From Carposina sasakii (lineage: Eukaryota; Arthropoda; Insecta; Lepidoptera; Carposinidae): 64,000 nucleotides of DNA. Within the stretch, counting starts at the first letter, position 1; each line of letters starts with the position of its first letter. The stretch spans positions 14,012,001 to 14,076,000 of the forward strand of contig CP053153.1 in assembly GCA_014607495.2 (NCBI GenBank), read 5' to 3'. The notes beneath the pieces are model-generated. The model made no database searches. It had not been told where the DNA came from and saw only the letters and a list, made by a program, of their open reading frames with translations. The position numbers and the translations under genes are program-made. This document shows positions 34,914-43,016 of this stretch, one piece after another.

Positions 34914-35870
34914 AAATGGAATGTTTTGATAATGGAAGCGAGATGTCGCTCTACACTGCTTATACCAGCGTTTAGTAATTAAGGAGTGTTTTAATAATTC
35001 ATGGTAAACTCCAATATCTGGTGTCCTGTGGTTACAAAGTCAAGCTTTATGGTCTGCAAGTACTCATTATATACTTCAGTAGGTACATTTTATACATGAG
35101 TTTTTTATATACTGACACAGCGATGCGTTACTGACGCTGTGACAATTTCGCAGACGCTCAGGTCCAAAGTCCATCTGTATGTTCTAATTTAATAATACAA
35201 TTATTAGTAGTACATATTAGTATAGATAAAAAGCTAATAAATGCCTGGTTATTGAAAATTACCTACTCTGTGGCCCTAGGTGAGAAACAGCAAATGTATC
35301 GTAAATCACTAAGTACCTAATAAGGGCATCGTCGTCGTAGACTAGCAGAATGCCCTTCGAATGAAACAGTTCTTGTGTTTACGTCTGAGGCTCTTATAGA
35401 TACCTCACATCTAAAGAAAGCATTGCGTACAAGTTTATATAAAATTTTGTACAAGGTAATAAAGACATTGATGTTTGATTGTTGGATTGCATCACGTGTT
35501 ACGATTTTGAAGTCTTCAATTTCGATTACCACCACGGCTTTTGTGGAAAATATTGTAGAACAACATATAAAATCTTAAGTGGTTTTTGAAGTAAAAGCTG
35601 TATATTTATTTGTTTAGAACACCAAACAGCGCTACAAAATAAATATGCTAGTTTTATAATCGGATACTCGGATCTACCTATAATAGTTTCTCATCGCGAC
35701 TGCAATTGTCTGTGATTGCAATCGTGAGTCGTCAGAGAAGGGAGTTGGGGAACAATCAGTCTATAAATTTTGTGAAATATTAAGTACGCTGACGGAATCT
35801 TTGCCTTAATTAAATCTGTATTTTCAAAAAACAAAATACACAACGAAATGTCGAGTTCACACAATTTCGG
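34914..35870. other. No gene recognised
   Basis: Frames open on both strands over 35317-35578 overlap one another and cannot both be real; neither has supporting signals. Confidence 0.3.
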
Positions 35871-36140
35871 TTACACCCGCATTGCCGGTGACGTCACAAA
35901 GCCTTCGCTGACTGACGTTATCGGAATTTTTGTGTAAACCCACAAATATAACACGAAAGCGGCAATATAAGTAACAAATGTGATTGTAGCTACAATTGAG
36001 GATCTGACGTGGAAGGTAGCGTCCCCATTATGTGCGGTTCCTGTCTGTCGTAGTTTGTTGCTTTGCTCATCGGTTTTTGGATGATGGCAAACAATGAAAG
36101 AGATGGTGATTGCAATTTTAAATGACGTCATTGTTTTCAA
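35871..36140 (-). CDS. Low-confidence small membrane-protein ORF
   Basis: An 89-codon minus-strand frame starts MKTMTSFKIAITISFIVC, a signal-anchor-like N-terminus, and has one hydrophobic segment, IVATITFVTYIAAFVLYLWV, at about residues 50-69. CRE-like TGACGTCA octamers lie at about 35889 and 36123, one near each end of the frame. The LTR retrotransposon inserted about 140 bp on its 5' side. No family recognised; such frames also arise by chance. Confidence 0.2.
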   Translation of the reverse strand: MKTMTSFKIAITISFIVCHHPKTDEQSNKLRQTGTAHNGDATFHVRSSIVATITFVTYIAAFVLYLWVYTKIPITSVSEGFVTSPAMRV

Positions 36141-36277
36141 GCGATCAAAAAAGTTTTGTGTAAAGTCGCGTAGAAAAGTTTTTGTACGTTTATATTTTTC
36201 CGATTTAATTTAACTTACTAGAAACTTAGGGTGAAAACAGCAAAACTCTTGAAAATATTAGTTTTATGAAAAAAGTA

Positions 36278-36711
36278 TGACGTAGATGGGTCGAGTGGCG
36301 TGCCGTTAGGTGTGTCCGACATCTTCCAAAATCCGAAATAAAGAATGCGGCGTGTAGTAAACAAGCTTAATTAGGAATCACAAACACTTTCACTGTATCT
36401 ACGCACAAGATTACTAGGATTCTAGCGGATAACGTAGAAACGTGGTAAGTACAAGACAGAGGCTGATTAGCACCCGTGCTTCGCTCCAGACGCAACCAGC
36501 AAGACAGAATACCCTCCGGCTCCATTCAAACGACCCGGTGGTCGTTGTAAATCTACAGTGGCGCCCTCTCAGTACTCTGTCTTGTCTTTACCCAAGTGAC
36601 AGCTGTCCTCAAGTCAGTGATAGCTGTCGACTTGACGTTTCTAACTTCAACGATTGAAAATAGATGGCGTTGGAGATCCGACTGTAGGATATGACATCTT
36701 GATCTCCGACA
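36278..36711 (-). repeat. 3' LTR
   Basis: Same 434 bp as 40389-40822 with no difference noticed on reading through both. As in the 5' LTR, it includes the gag start region, here leading directly into flanking DNA. The sequence just upstream on the sense strand (AAAATGGCCG) is a poor polypurine tract. Confidence 0.92.
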
Positions 36712-36727
36712 CGGCCATTTTGACAGA

Positions 36728-36745
36728 CTACCCGTCCTCGGGTAG
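36728..36745 (-). other. Isolated stem-loop next to the 3' LTR
   Basis: Sense-strand arms CTACCC and GGGTAG enclose the loop GAGGAC, which shares GGAC with the loops of array B. It lies 16 bases from the 3' LTR and may be an outlying member of the array. Confidence 0.65.
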
Positions 36746-36947
36746 AACCGATGAATCTGTGAACAAGATAACTCAAGGAAGTATCTGCGCTCGGCCATTC
36801 TGCCTTAACTTAAATTTAAAGACTTCTTATTACAATAGTTCATGAAATCACAAAAATCGCTCATCGACCGTCAAGTTCCCAAAATCTTTACGTAAAGACA
36901 TAAAAAATAAAAGATAAGCAGACTCGCACATACGTTTAAATCAGTCA

Positions 36948-37160
36948 GACCTTTCCTTCGGTCAACATTACAGTAACAGTTAGTCATATAGCCAGTCCTT
37001 CGGCTATCTACTATGGAAACACAGTCCTTCGGTTTCCAACACACACATGTAGCACAGTCCATCGGCTACCTACTACGGAAACACGGTCCTTCGGTTTCCC
37101 ACACACACACATGTAGCACTGTCCATCGGCTACAGCAGACACTCGGTCCTTCGGTTCTGC
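36948..37160 (-). other. Hairpin array B (seven stem-loops, variable stems, constant loop)
   Basis: Lies about 95 bases after the second integrase tail. Stem-loops at 36948-36963, 36988-37007, 37014-37038, 37049-37069, 37077-37099, 37112-37134 and 37135-37160. Sense-strand arms: GACC/GGTC, ATAGCC/GGCTAT, TGGAAAC/GTTTCCA, GTAGC/GCTAC, GGAAAC/GTTTCC, TGTAGC/GCTACA, GCAGA/TCTGC. Loops are CGAAGGACTGT, CGATGGACTGT, CGAAGGACCGT, CGATGGACAGT or shorter forms that keep GAAGGA. Two stem types alternate with a 62-64 base period and are spaced by CA repeats. Confidence 0.88.
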
Positions 37161-37253
37161 CACAAATACATACTACTGTCTGTCAAGGGTTTGTCAAAGT
37201 CACAATTTAAAAAAAACCGGTCAGTAACTTGTACATCGCATATGAAAATTCAT

Positions 37254-37656
37254 TCATTTAGACTCTGAGGTCACATTAATTTCGATATCAAAATTACTAG
37301 GAACTTGATGGTCTGGCACCCTACGGACCCGATCGTGCGAATATTTGTAGGTTCGATTTGAAGACAAAGATTTTAGTCGGTATCTATCACCATCTAACAA
37401 TTAAATTTTATACGGTCCTTAAAATTTAGGATCTAGTTTAACTTGATTACGTTTTTCATTCTTAATGAACACATCTAAGACACATCGTAGACGTTCCAAC
37501 CCCTGCTCTCCTGTAGAATACAATACCAGCAGGTCATCAATGTAAGAAACAATATAACTATGAGCTAATTCACCTAAAGCTTTTGCTATAGCCCGCTGAT
37601 AAACTGAACTGGCGTTCTTTAAACCAAACGGCATGGCACACACAAGGTAAATAATT
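37254..37656 (-). pseudogene. Second, divergent RT fragment fused to an integrase tail
   Basis: On the minus strand, RT motifs AMPFGLKNASSVYQRA and YIDDLLV are followed by KLDPKF, an in-frame stop, GPYKI, another stop, and GDRYRLKSLSSNRTYKYSHD then RVRRVP. The second part aligns with the integrase tail of the larger Pol frame (GNRYVLKALNSNRTYKYAHD) but differs at many positions, so it derives from a related yet distinct element. The sequence differences from the main RT (YIDD in place of YMDD) say the same. Two stops make it non-functional as it stands. Confidence 0.85.
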
Positions 37657-37673
37657 CCAAAACAAGGCTACAG

Positions 37674-37873
37674 TATACACAATCCATATAGAGTAACGTC
37701 AGTCAAGTAAGTCTAGTTGCCTCAATCTAGCAACTCTTGGAAACTTCCATCCAGCTTCCGTAAACCAGTCTAGTCACTTCCATCCAGTGACTCTTAGAAA
37801 CTTCCATCCAGCTTCCGTATACCAGTCTAGTCACTTCCATCCAGTGACTCTTGAATACCTCTATCCGGTATCC
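37674..37873 (-). other. Hairpin array A (six or seven stem-loops, variable stems, constant loop)
   Basis: Starts about 30 bases after the Pol stop on the sense strand. Clear stem-loops lie at 37715-37735, 37738-37759, 37772-37792, 37796-37816, 37829-37849 and 37853-37873, with a weaker one at 37674-37690. Sense-strand arms are AGTTGC/GCAACT, GGAAGC/GTTTCC, AGTCAC/GTGACT, GGAAGC/GTTTCT, AGTCAC/GTGACT and GGATAC/GTATTC; the 9-base loop is TGGATGGAA or a close variant (TAGATTGAG, CGGATAGAG, TGGATTGTG). A-C mismatches on the plus strand are G-U pairs on the sense strand. Stem pairs alternate with a period of 57-58 bases. Confidence 0.85.
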
Positions 37874-37903
37874 GTAAACCACTCTCAATCAGTCAACTCA
37901 ACA

Positions 37904-39292
37904 TTAATTTGAACATGACGGTCCATCCCCGTCAAGTTCGCACAGATTATCATCACGGTCACATGTCAGCATGTCATTGGTAATGTCATTCGCAGGCATT
38001 CGCCTAAGTCTGTCATGTGCGTACTTATAGGTTCTATTGGAATTAAGGGCTTTAAGAACATAACGATTACCTTCAAGTACCTCCGATACCCTAAAAGGAC
38101 CTCTATACTTCGGATCAATTAATCGAATTTCGAGTTCACCTGTAGTTACACGAGTTTTTGGCAAACCTGTTGTAAAATAACTGGAATATTCACCTAAAAT
38201 AGTTAAAAGATCTGACTTTTTACAAGAGGGTATATCTGTGTCAACATTACTAAAGTCGTTACTGATACTAGAATCGGTTAAAACGTCACAATTTAAAACT
38301 GTCAAATTATTTTGTTTTGAAATGCTAAAATTATTTGTTGACAAGTTAATAACGAAGCCTTGACTCAATATTTCACGACCTAGCATAATATCACTACGCA
38401 TATACACATCGGGTAAAACATGTAATAAAAGTTCTAAACAATAATCATTAATTTCAACATTACACAGTATTTGCTGGGTGCTGAATACACTGGTTTGACC
38501 AATTCCCGTTAGAGAGACAGTTTTAGCAATTCTTTTACCATTGAAACTTGATGCAACGCTTTCTTTTATTAGTGAACACTCAGCACCCGAATCAAAATGA
38601 AAATCATAAAATCTACCTTGATTATTAAGAGCGCCGGTCGGTGGTAAAGCGGTAAGTGCAACTATCTTTCGTGGATTCAGACGAATTTGACCTCGGCGCA
38701 CCTCGAAGCCTAGGTACTCTACTTTTTCTTTCAGGAATGAGCACTTTTTAGGATTTAACGAAAATCCCTTCCCAGAAAGAACTTCTAATACTACCTTTAG
38801 TCTATCGAAAGCTTCGTCGATGTTACTGGCCACAACTAGCACGTCATCCATGTACACTACAACGTACTTGTTCACGAGATCGCCTAGAGCATGTATGAGA
38901 GCACGTTGAAACACTGCAGGAGCATTTTTCAAACCGAAGGGCATAGTAAGGTACTCATACTGACCTTCAGTTGTCACGAATGCTGTGCGCTCTATGGACT
39001 CCGACTCGATAGGGATCTGGTGAAATCCCGATGCTAAATCTAAAATTGTAAAAAAATGTCCTCCATGCAACCTAGCAATCTGTTCAGATATGAGTGGTAA
39101 AGGAAAACGGTCAGCAACGGTGTTATCGTTCAACTCCCTATAATCGACACACATTCTATCTGAACCGTCTTTTTTTTTTACCAAAAGTATCGGGCTTGCG
39201 AACGGTGAAGAACTAGGTCTAATTACCTTAGCATTAAGCAGCTCGTTGATCTTGCCCCTCACAATCTGACGTTCATCTGGGGTCGAAAGCAA
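37904..39292 (-). CDS. pol: Chimeric Pol: RT, then protease, then integrase tail
   Basis: A 462-codon open frame that is mosaic. Residues 1-219 are reverse transcriptase: VDYRELN at 49-55, LDLASGFHQI at 84-93, MPFGLKNAPAVFQR at 117-130, catalytic YMDD at 147-150, LGF at 194-196. At about residue 220 (near 38635) it jumps to an aspartic protease with DSGAECSLI at 234-242 and DIMLGREIL at 301-309, which should lie before RT. A pre-RT linker (GELEIRLIDP) follows and at about residue 395 (near 38110) joins an integrase C-terminal GPF module (YRGPFRV). RNase H and the integrase core are absent. It is in a different frame from gag, shifted at the junction, and its first codon is not ATG, so translation is doubtful. 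Confidence 0.88.
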   Translation of the reverse strand: MLSTPDERQIVRGKINELLNAKVIRPSSSPFASPILLVKKKDGSDRMCVDYRELNDNTVADRFPLPLISEQIARLHGGHFFTILDLASGFHQIPIESESIERTAFVTTEGQYEYLTMPFGLKNAPAVFQRALIHALGDLVNKYVVVYMDDVLVVASNIDEAFDRLKVVLEVLSGKGFSLNPKKCSFLKEKVEYLGFEVRRGQIRLNPRKIVALTALPPTGALNNQGRFYDFHFDSGAECSLIKESVASSFNGKRIAKTVSLTGIGQTSVFSTQQILCNVEINDYCLELLLHVLPDVYMRSDIMLGREILSQGFVINLSTNNFSISKQNNLTVLNCDVLTDSSISNDFSNVDTDIPSCKKSDLLTILGEYSSYFTTGLPKTRVTTGELEIRLIDPKYRGPFRVSEVLEGNRYVLKALNSNRTYKYAHDRLRRMPANDITNDMLTCDRDDNLCELDGDGPSCSN

Positions 39293-40433
39293 TCGATTCT
39301 TTAACTAAGGAATACTCTGAACCTGAGTCGTAAGTAAATGGGAATGACTCACCAGAGTGACGCAGAGAACCCGAAGGCGCACTCACAATGCACACGTCTA
39401 CTCGCTTTTCCTTAGCTGGACCAGTTCCAGTGCCGCCGCCGGTACCGTTGTTCCCCTCCTTGATTTTCCTCTTCGGGCAGTCGGATGCATAGTGGCCTTG
39501 TTCCCGGCAGTTGAAGCAGGTGATGCGATCGGTTCTCCCTGTAGGTTGGTTGGTCGAGTTATGGTCCCCGTGAAAGGACCTGTGTTTGGACCGGTCATCT
39601 TGCTTCTTCGAATTGGCTTTGTTGCGACATTGAAGAGATTTGTGGCCTAGTTGTCCACAATTAAAGCACTTGATGGTCACAGCAGATCCATTAGGTCGGT
39701 TTCTTTTTAGGTCGGGTCCATCACGATAAATACTTGATGAATAACTTCTCTTCAGGAACGAGACAGCCTTCAGTTCCTTTTGTAAATGGTTACGCGTCTT
39801 GATGTCAGTCGTTATAGCAATCCTCTGAACACGTGGCTCTTGTTTTGAAATATGAGCTAAGACAGTGGCTATTGCTATCTGTTCTGTAGTCAGTCCATTC
39901 CATCTTGCCATTAAGGATGTTATGAGGGTAGCGGCGTATGAGGCCAGGCACTCGTTATCTCTCGGTTTCTTGTCGTGCATACTGATGAGAAAGGAAGCAG
40001 CAGTTTCAGGACAGTCATACCTTGCTACGAAAAGCTCCTTAAAATCGGCCCACGTCATATTAGGAAACGATATTGAAGACAGCCAAGATGATGCTTCGCC
40101 CTTGAGTGCGTGGCTTAACGCGATCATCAGAGAAGATCCATGGCGATGTCGATCTGTGATACACATGTCCGCGGTCGTTATCCAAGCTCGGGCGTCGATG
40201 TCTCTTTTCTCTGGGTCGAAATCAGGAAGGCGAATAGAGTCCGAAGATGCAGGTAGTTTTATTGCTTGCACCAACGCCAGAAAATTTTGATTTTGTTGCT
40301 CGAAGAGAAGACGCCATTTTTCTTCGCTCGAGTCACTATTTGAAGCACGTGTTTCATGTGGGTGATCCGGGTTGCATCCCACTTCTGATGACGTAGATGG
40401 GTCGAGTGGCGTGCCGTTAGGTGTGTCCGACAT
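39273..40433 (-). CDS. gag: Gag polyprotein with truncated protease start
   Basis: Structural protein of the retroelement particle; 386 residues from the ATG at 40433 in the LTR. The middle third (WITTADMCITDRHRHGSS to HLQKELKAV) matches the general layout of Ty3/gypsy capsids. Two zinc knuckles of the CX2CX4HX4C type follow, CFNCGQLGHKSLQC and CFNCREQGHYASDC, which bind RNA. The frame continues without stop into the first residues of an aspartic protease (YDSGSEYSLVKES) and is then cut by a deletion junction, ending six codons later. In the parent element gag and protease were therefore probably one frame. Overlaps the next frame by 20 bases. Confidence 0.9.
   Translation of the reverse strand: MSDTPNGTPLDPSTSSEVGCNPDHPHETRASNSDSSEEKWRLLFEQQNQNFLALVQAIKLPASSDSIRLPDFDPEKRDIDARAWITTADMCITDRHRHGSSLMIALSHALKGEASSWLSSISFPNMTWADFKELFVARYDCPETAASFLISMHDKKPRDNECLASYAATLITSLMARWNGLTTEQIAIATVLAHISKQEPRVQRIAITTDIKTRNHLQKELKAVSFLKRSYSSSIYRDGPDLKRNRPNGSAVTIKCFNCGQLGHKSLQCRNKANSKKQDDRSKHRSFHGDHNSTNQPTGRTDRITCFNCREQGHYASDCPKRKIKEGNNGTGGGTGTGPAKEKRVDVCIVSAPSGSLRHSGESFPFTYDSGSEYSLVKESIAFDPR
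40369..40388 (-). other. Putative primer-binding site, tRNA-Leu type, inside gag
   Basis: The minus strand directly after the 5' LTR reads TCAGAAGTGGGATGCAACCC. The first 13 bases agree with the complement of animal tRNA-Leu 3' regions (TCAGAAGTGGGATTC...), offset by about five bases from the CCA end. It also encodes gag residues SEVGCN in frame. The tRNA match is from memory of tRNA-Leu sequence, and no normal TGG-starting site lies at the LTR edge. Confidence 0.6.
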
Positions 40434-40822
40434 CTTCCAAAATCCGAAATAAAGAATGCGGCGTGTAGTAAACAAGCTTAATTAGGAATCACAAACACTT
40501 TCACTGTATCTACGCACAAGATTACTAGGATTCTAGCGGATAACGTAGAAACGTGGTAAGTACAAGACAGAGGCTGATTAGCACCCGTGCTTCGCTCCAG
40601 ACGCAACCAGCAAGACAGAATACCCTCCGGCTCCATTCAAACGACCCGGTGGTCGTTGTAAATCTACAGTGGCGCCCTCTCAGTACTCTGTCTTGTCTTT
40701 ACCCAAGTGACAGCTGTCCTCAAGTCAGTGATAGCTGTCGACTTGACGTTTCTAACTTCAACGATTGAAAATAGATGGCGTTGGAGATCCGACTGTAGGA
40801 TATGACATCTTGATCTCCGACA
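40389..40822 (-). repeat. 5' LTR
   Basis: Begins on the minus strand TGTCGGAGATCAAG and ends CCATCTACGTCA. It contains the gag start codon (minus-strand ATG at 40433) and 45 bases of gag coding sequence. The length matches the 3' LTR exactly. It would carry promoter and polyadenylation signals; no canonical AATAAA was seen on the sense strand. Confidence 0.92.
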
Positions 40823-41401
40823 AGTATATGAATTTATTGAAAAAACATAAACATATCTAACAAATATCCGTACCATGTGTAGCATAGATTTTACTATGAA
40901 AAAACAAATATTAGTTCGCAAAATACATGCCGGATCTGTACAGTTGCGGGCCGCTTCATGAAATTTTAACTATACATCTACAACCTTATCTAGTATTACG
41001 GAAAAATAGTTAAACTTATGCATTTACCTAACACTTTAGCCAATGTATTTGCATGCTACGTAGACGCTAGCGACGTTGTCAATAGATCCGATATGTTTGG
41101 AATACTACCGAGCGTTGTTGTATTTGCTCTGACGCATGACGTAACCAATGTTCCAGTACATTTACTGCAGAATAATTAACAGGTGAGCGACAGTGGAGCT
41201 ATTCTGTAGTATACAGTATATGTTGAATTATTTGATAGACAGGTGTCTTAGGTAGGTCGATATTCTGAGAAAAAAATGCGTTCTCTATAAAACCGTGTGC
41301 TTGCACTGTATGGTTTTAATGCTGTGTGTATAATCTAGATTAAGGACAGAAAATGGAGGTATGATTTTATTAATTAAAAATTCTTGCAGACATTTTATAT
41401 C
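40823..41401. other. No gene recognised
   Basis: AT-rich flank of the LTR element; no feature supported. Confidence 0.3.
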
Positions 41402-41482
41402 AAAAGGTGGCTCAGTGGTGAGAGCGCTGGCACGCGGAATGCAGAGGTCGTGGGTTCGATTCCCACCCGGGTGAGGAATTTT
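41402..41482 (+). repeat. tRNA-like sequence, likely SINE head or tRNA pseudogene
   Basis: An A-box-like segment (TGGCTCAGTGG) with a D-arm GCTC/GAGC and a B-box GGTTCGATTCC inside the T-arm GTGGG/CCCAC are well formed, and a TTTTTT terminator follows at about 41480. The acceptor ends do not pair and the anticodon stem is poor, so it is not a functional tRNA gene. It could still be transcribed by RNA polymerase III. No SINE body known to me follows. Confidence 0.6.
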
Positions 41483-41622
41483 TTCCATTTCTTGAAGATA
41501 AATGTTTTAATAATCCGTTATTTAACAAATTGACAGCCTACAAACCTCATTGGTTAGTGGAAACAAATGCGGAGTCAAATAAATTATTATTACTCGAGAA
41601 AAATATTTCCGTTTTGCATATA

Positions 41623-41642
41623 ATATATATATATATATATAG
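41623..41642. repeat. (TA)n microsatellite
   Basis: About ten TA units. Confidence 0.9.
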
Positions 41643-41792
41643 CGATAGTGAAAATGAATAGGAGGAATAAATTTAAATTGTACTTACATAAACACAGACC
41701 GAAAATAAATACTGATAAATAAGGGCTGAAACTTATGACTTAAAATTAAATTATAAACCTAAGTTATTAAACACCACCTGTCACTACTAACT

Positions 41793-41902
41793 GAACTTGT
41801 ACATCTCAACTATACCCCCAAGATTGGTCAGAAGTGGCACCATGTGGTCCTATCGGCCCTTGGTGCTCTGCCTATATGAAGGCGTGATTATATGTATGTA
41901 TG
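41793..41902 (+). repeat. R3 repeat
   Basis: GAACTTGTACATCTCAACTA, GTGGCACCATGTGGTCCTAT, CGGCCCTTGGTGCTCTGCCT and AAGGCGTGATTATATGTATG in order; the CCCGTAAGGGAT block of the 21-kb copy is deleted. Confidence 0.85.
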
Positions 41903-42423
41903 TATATATGTTATTATTTAAACACTTATTTACCTTTAAAATGTTAAGCTGACTCAACCAGTGTAAAGTAATTTAGTGTATTTATCAGTATCCTGTGAAA
42001 ACCTCTTTGAAATGCTGTCGATACGAAATTAATCCTTATCATCTACCACAGTTCAAGTCCCATAAGCATGGCGCCACTTTCTACGGGCCTATAAGGTCCT
42101 AGCATAAATATATTTAGTTCGCGTTTCAACCGCAGGACTGTAATAGCGGCGAGGGCTCTGGAACTAATTCCACGGAACTGAACTTGGTTGAAAGCCTATC
42201 GCAATATTCATTAAAACCACTCAAGAATAAAATTTGATCCTTTCATTCAGTATTCAAGCCAAGGAACTAGGAATATTATGGAAGAGAAATATTATTCAGG
42301 CTTTATCACTATCTTCTTCTATTTAATTTGTCTATGGAATTAATATAATGTATAGGTATTCACACCAAATAAGCCACTAAAAAGATAATGAAATCGGGTA
42401 AGTATAGGCATAATATCCGTAGG
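41903..42423. other. No gene recognised
   Basis: No supported feature. Confidence 0.3.
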
Positions 42424-42570
42424 TACTACTACTAAAATTATAAACTTGAAAGTATAGATGTTTGTTGGTCTTTCACGCAGAAACCACCGGACGGATTTTG
42501 ATAAAACCTGGCAGTTATGCAGAATAACATATAGGCTATATTTCAAGCGGATAAAGTTGCGGGCATGTGC
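42424..42570 (+). mobile_element. Short Helitron-like element
   Basis: Starts TACTACTACTAAAATTATAA, has TTTCACGCAGAAACCACCGG and ATAACATATAGGCTATATTT, and ends GCGGGCATGTGCTAGTT. The CTAGT end and the CTAA-ATTATAA start fit the family; the terminal hairpin is reduced. Confidence 0.6.
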
Positions 42571-42879
42571 TAGTTCCCAATAAAAAAAATAAAAGTTAAA
42601 AAATAAAATACAATAGAAAATCCGACTACAAAAATTGAAGCAATGTAAATCTGCTACGCCGCTCGTAGTCGCTTCGTAGCACGCGTAGTCCGTAGACAAT
42701 GGTAGCAACAATATTGTGAAGCTCGTATAAAATGTTAGGTTCGTATAAAATTTAGATTCAACTATGCTGCTCTGGGAGTGAAAAAAAAACGTATAATACT
42801 ACAGCTGCTTCTCTTCCTGGGCATACTTTACAAGTCAGTAGAGGGACAAGAGGGTCTTGCTGTTTTGCAGGCGATGAGC

Positions 42880-43016
42880 TGACCACCTGTCACTACTAAC
42901 CGAACTTGTACATCTCAACTATACCCACAAAATTGGTCAGAAGTGGCACCATGTGGTTCTATCGCCCCTAAGTGTCTACATACATACGTTTAAGGCGTGA
43001 TTATATGTATGTATCA
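42880..43016 (+). repeat. R3 repeat
   Basis: GAACTTGTACATCTCAACTA, AATTGGTCAGAAGTGGCACC, ATGTGGTTCTATCG and AAGGCGTGATTATATGTATG; the GCTCTGCC block is replaced by a short AAGTGTCTACATACATACG segment. The R1 copy follows immediately. Confidence 0.85.

Larger units (their letters stand above)
36278..40822 (-). mobile_element. Rearranged Ty3/gypsy-like LTR retrotransposon, complete insertion
   Basis: The 4,545-bp element has two 434-bp LTRs that read as identical, TG...CA ends on the minus strand, and AGTA at 36274-36277 and 40823-40826 as a 4-bp target duplication. Order on the sense (minus) strand: LTR, primer-binding site, gag with two CCHC knuckles and a protease start, then a fused RT / protease / linker / integrase-tail frame, hairpin array A, a second RT fragment joined to a second integrase tail, hairpin array B, LTR. 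RNase H and the catalytic core of integrase are missing, so it cannot be autonomous. Identical LTRs imply a recent jump using enzymes of another element. Confidence 0.92.

Noticed and set aside
36442..36657. Plus-strand 71-codon frame, repeated at 40553-40768
   Set aside because: It is antisense to the two LTRs and is duplicated only because the LTRs are.
36948..37873. CRISPR array
   Set aside because: The constant part is a hairpin loop and the variable part pairs with itself; there are no spacers, no cas genes, and the DNA is eukaryotic.
39865..40290. 141-codon plus-strand frame
   Set aside because: It is antisense to gag, whose zinc knuckles and capsid-like region are on the minus strand.
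41402..41482. Functional tRNA gene
   Set aside because: Acceptor arms do not pair and the anticodon stem is poor.
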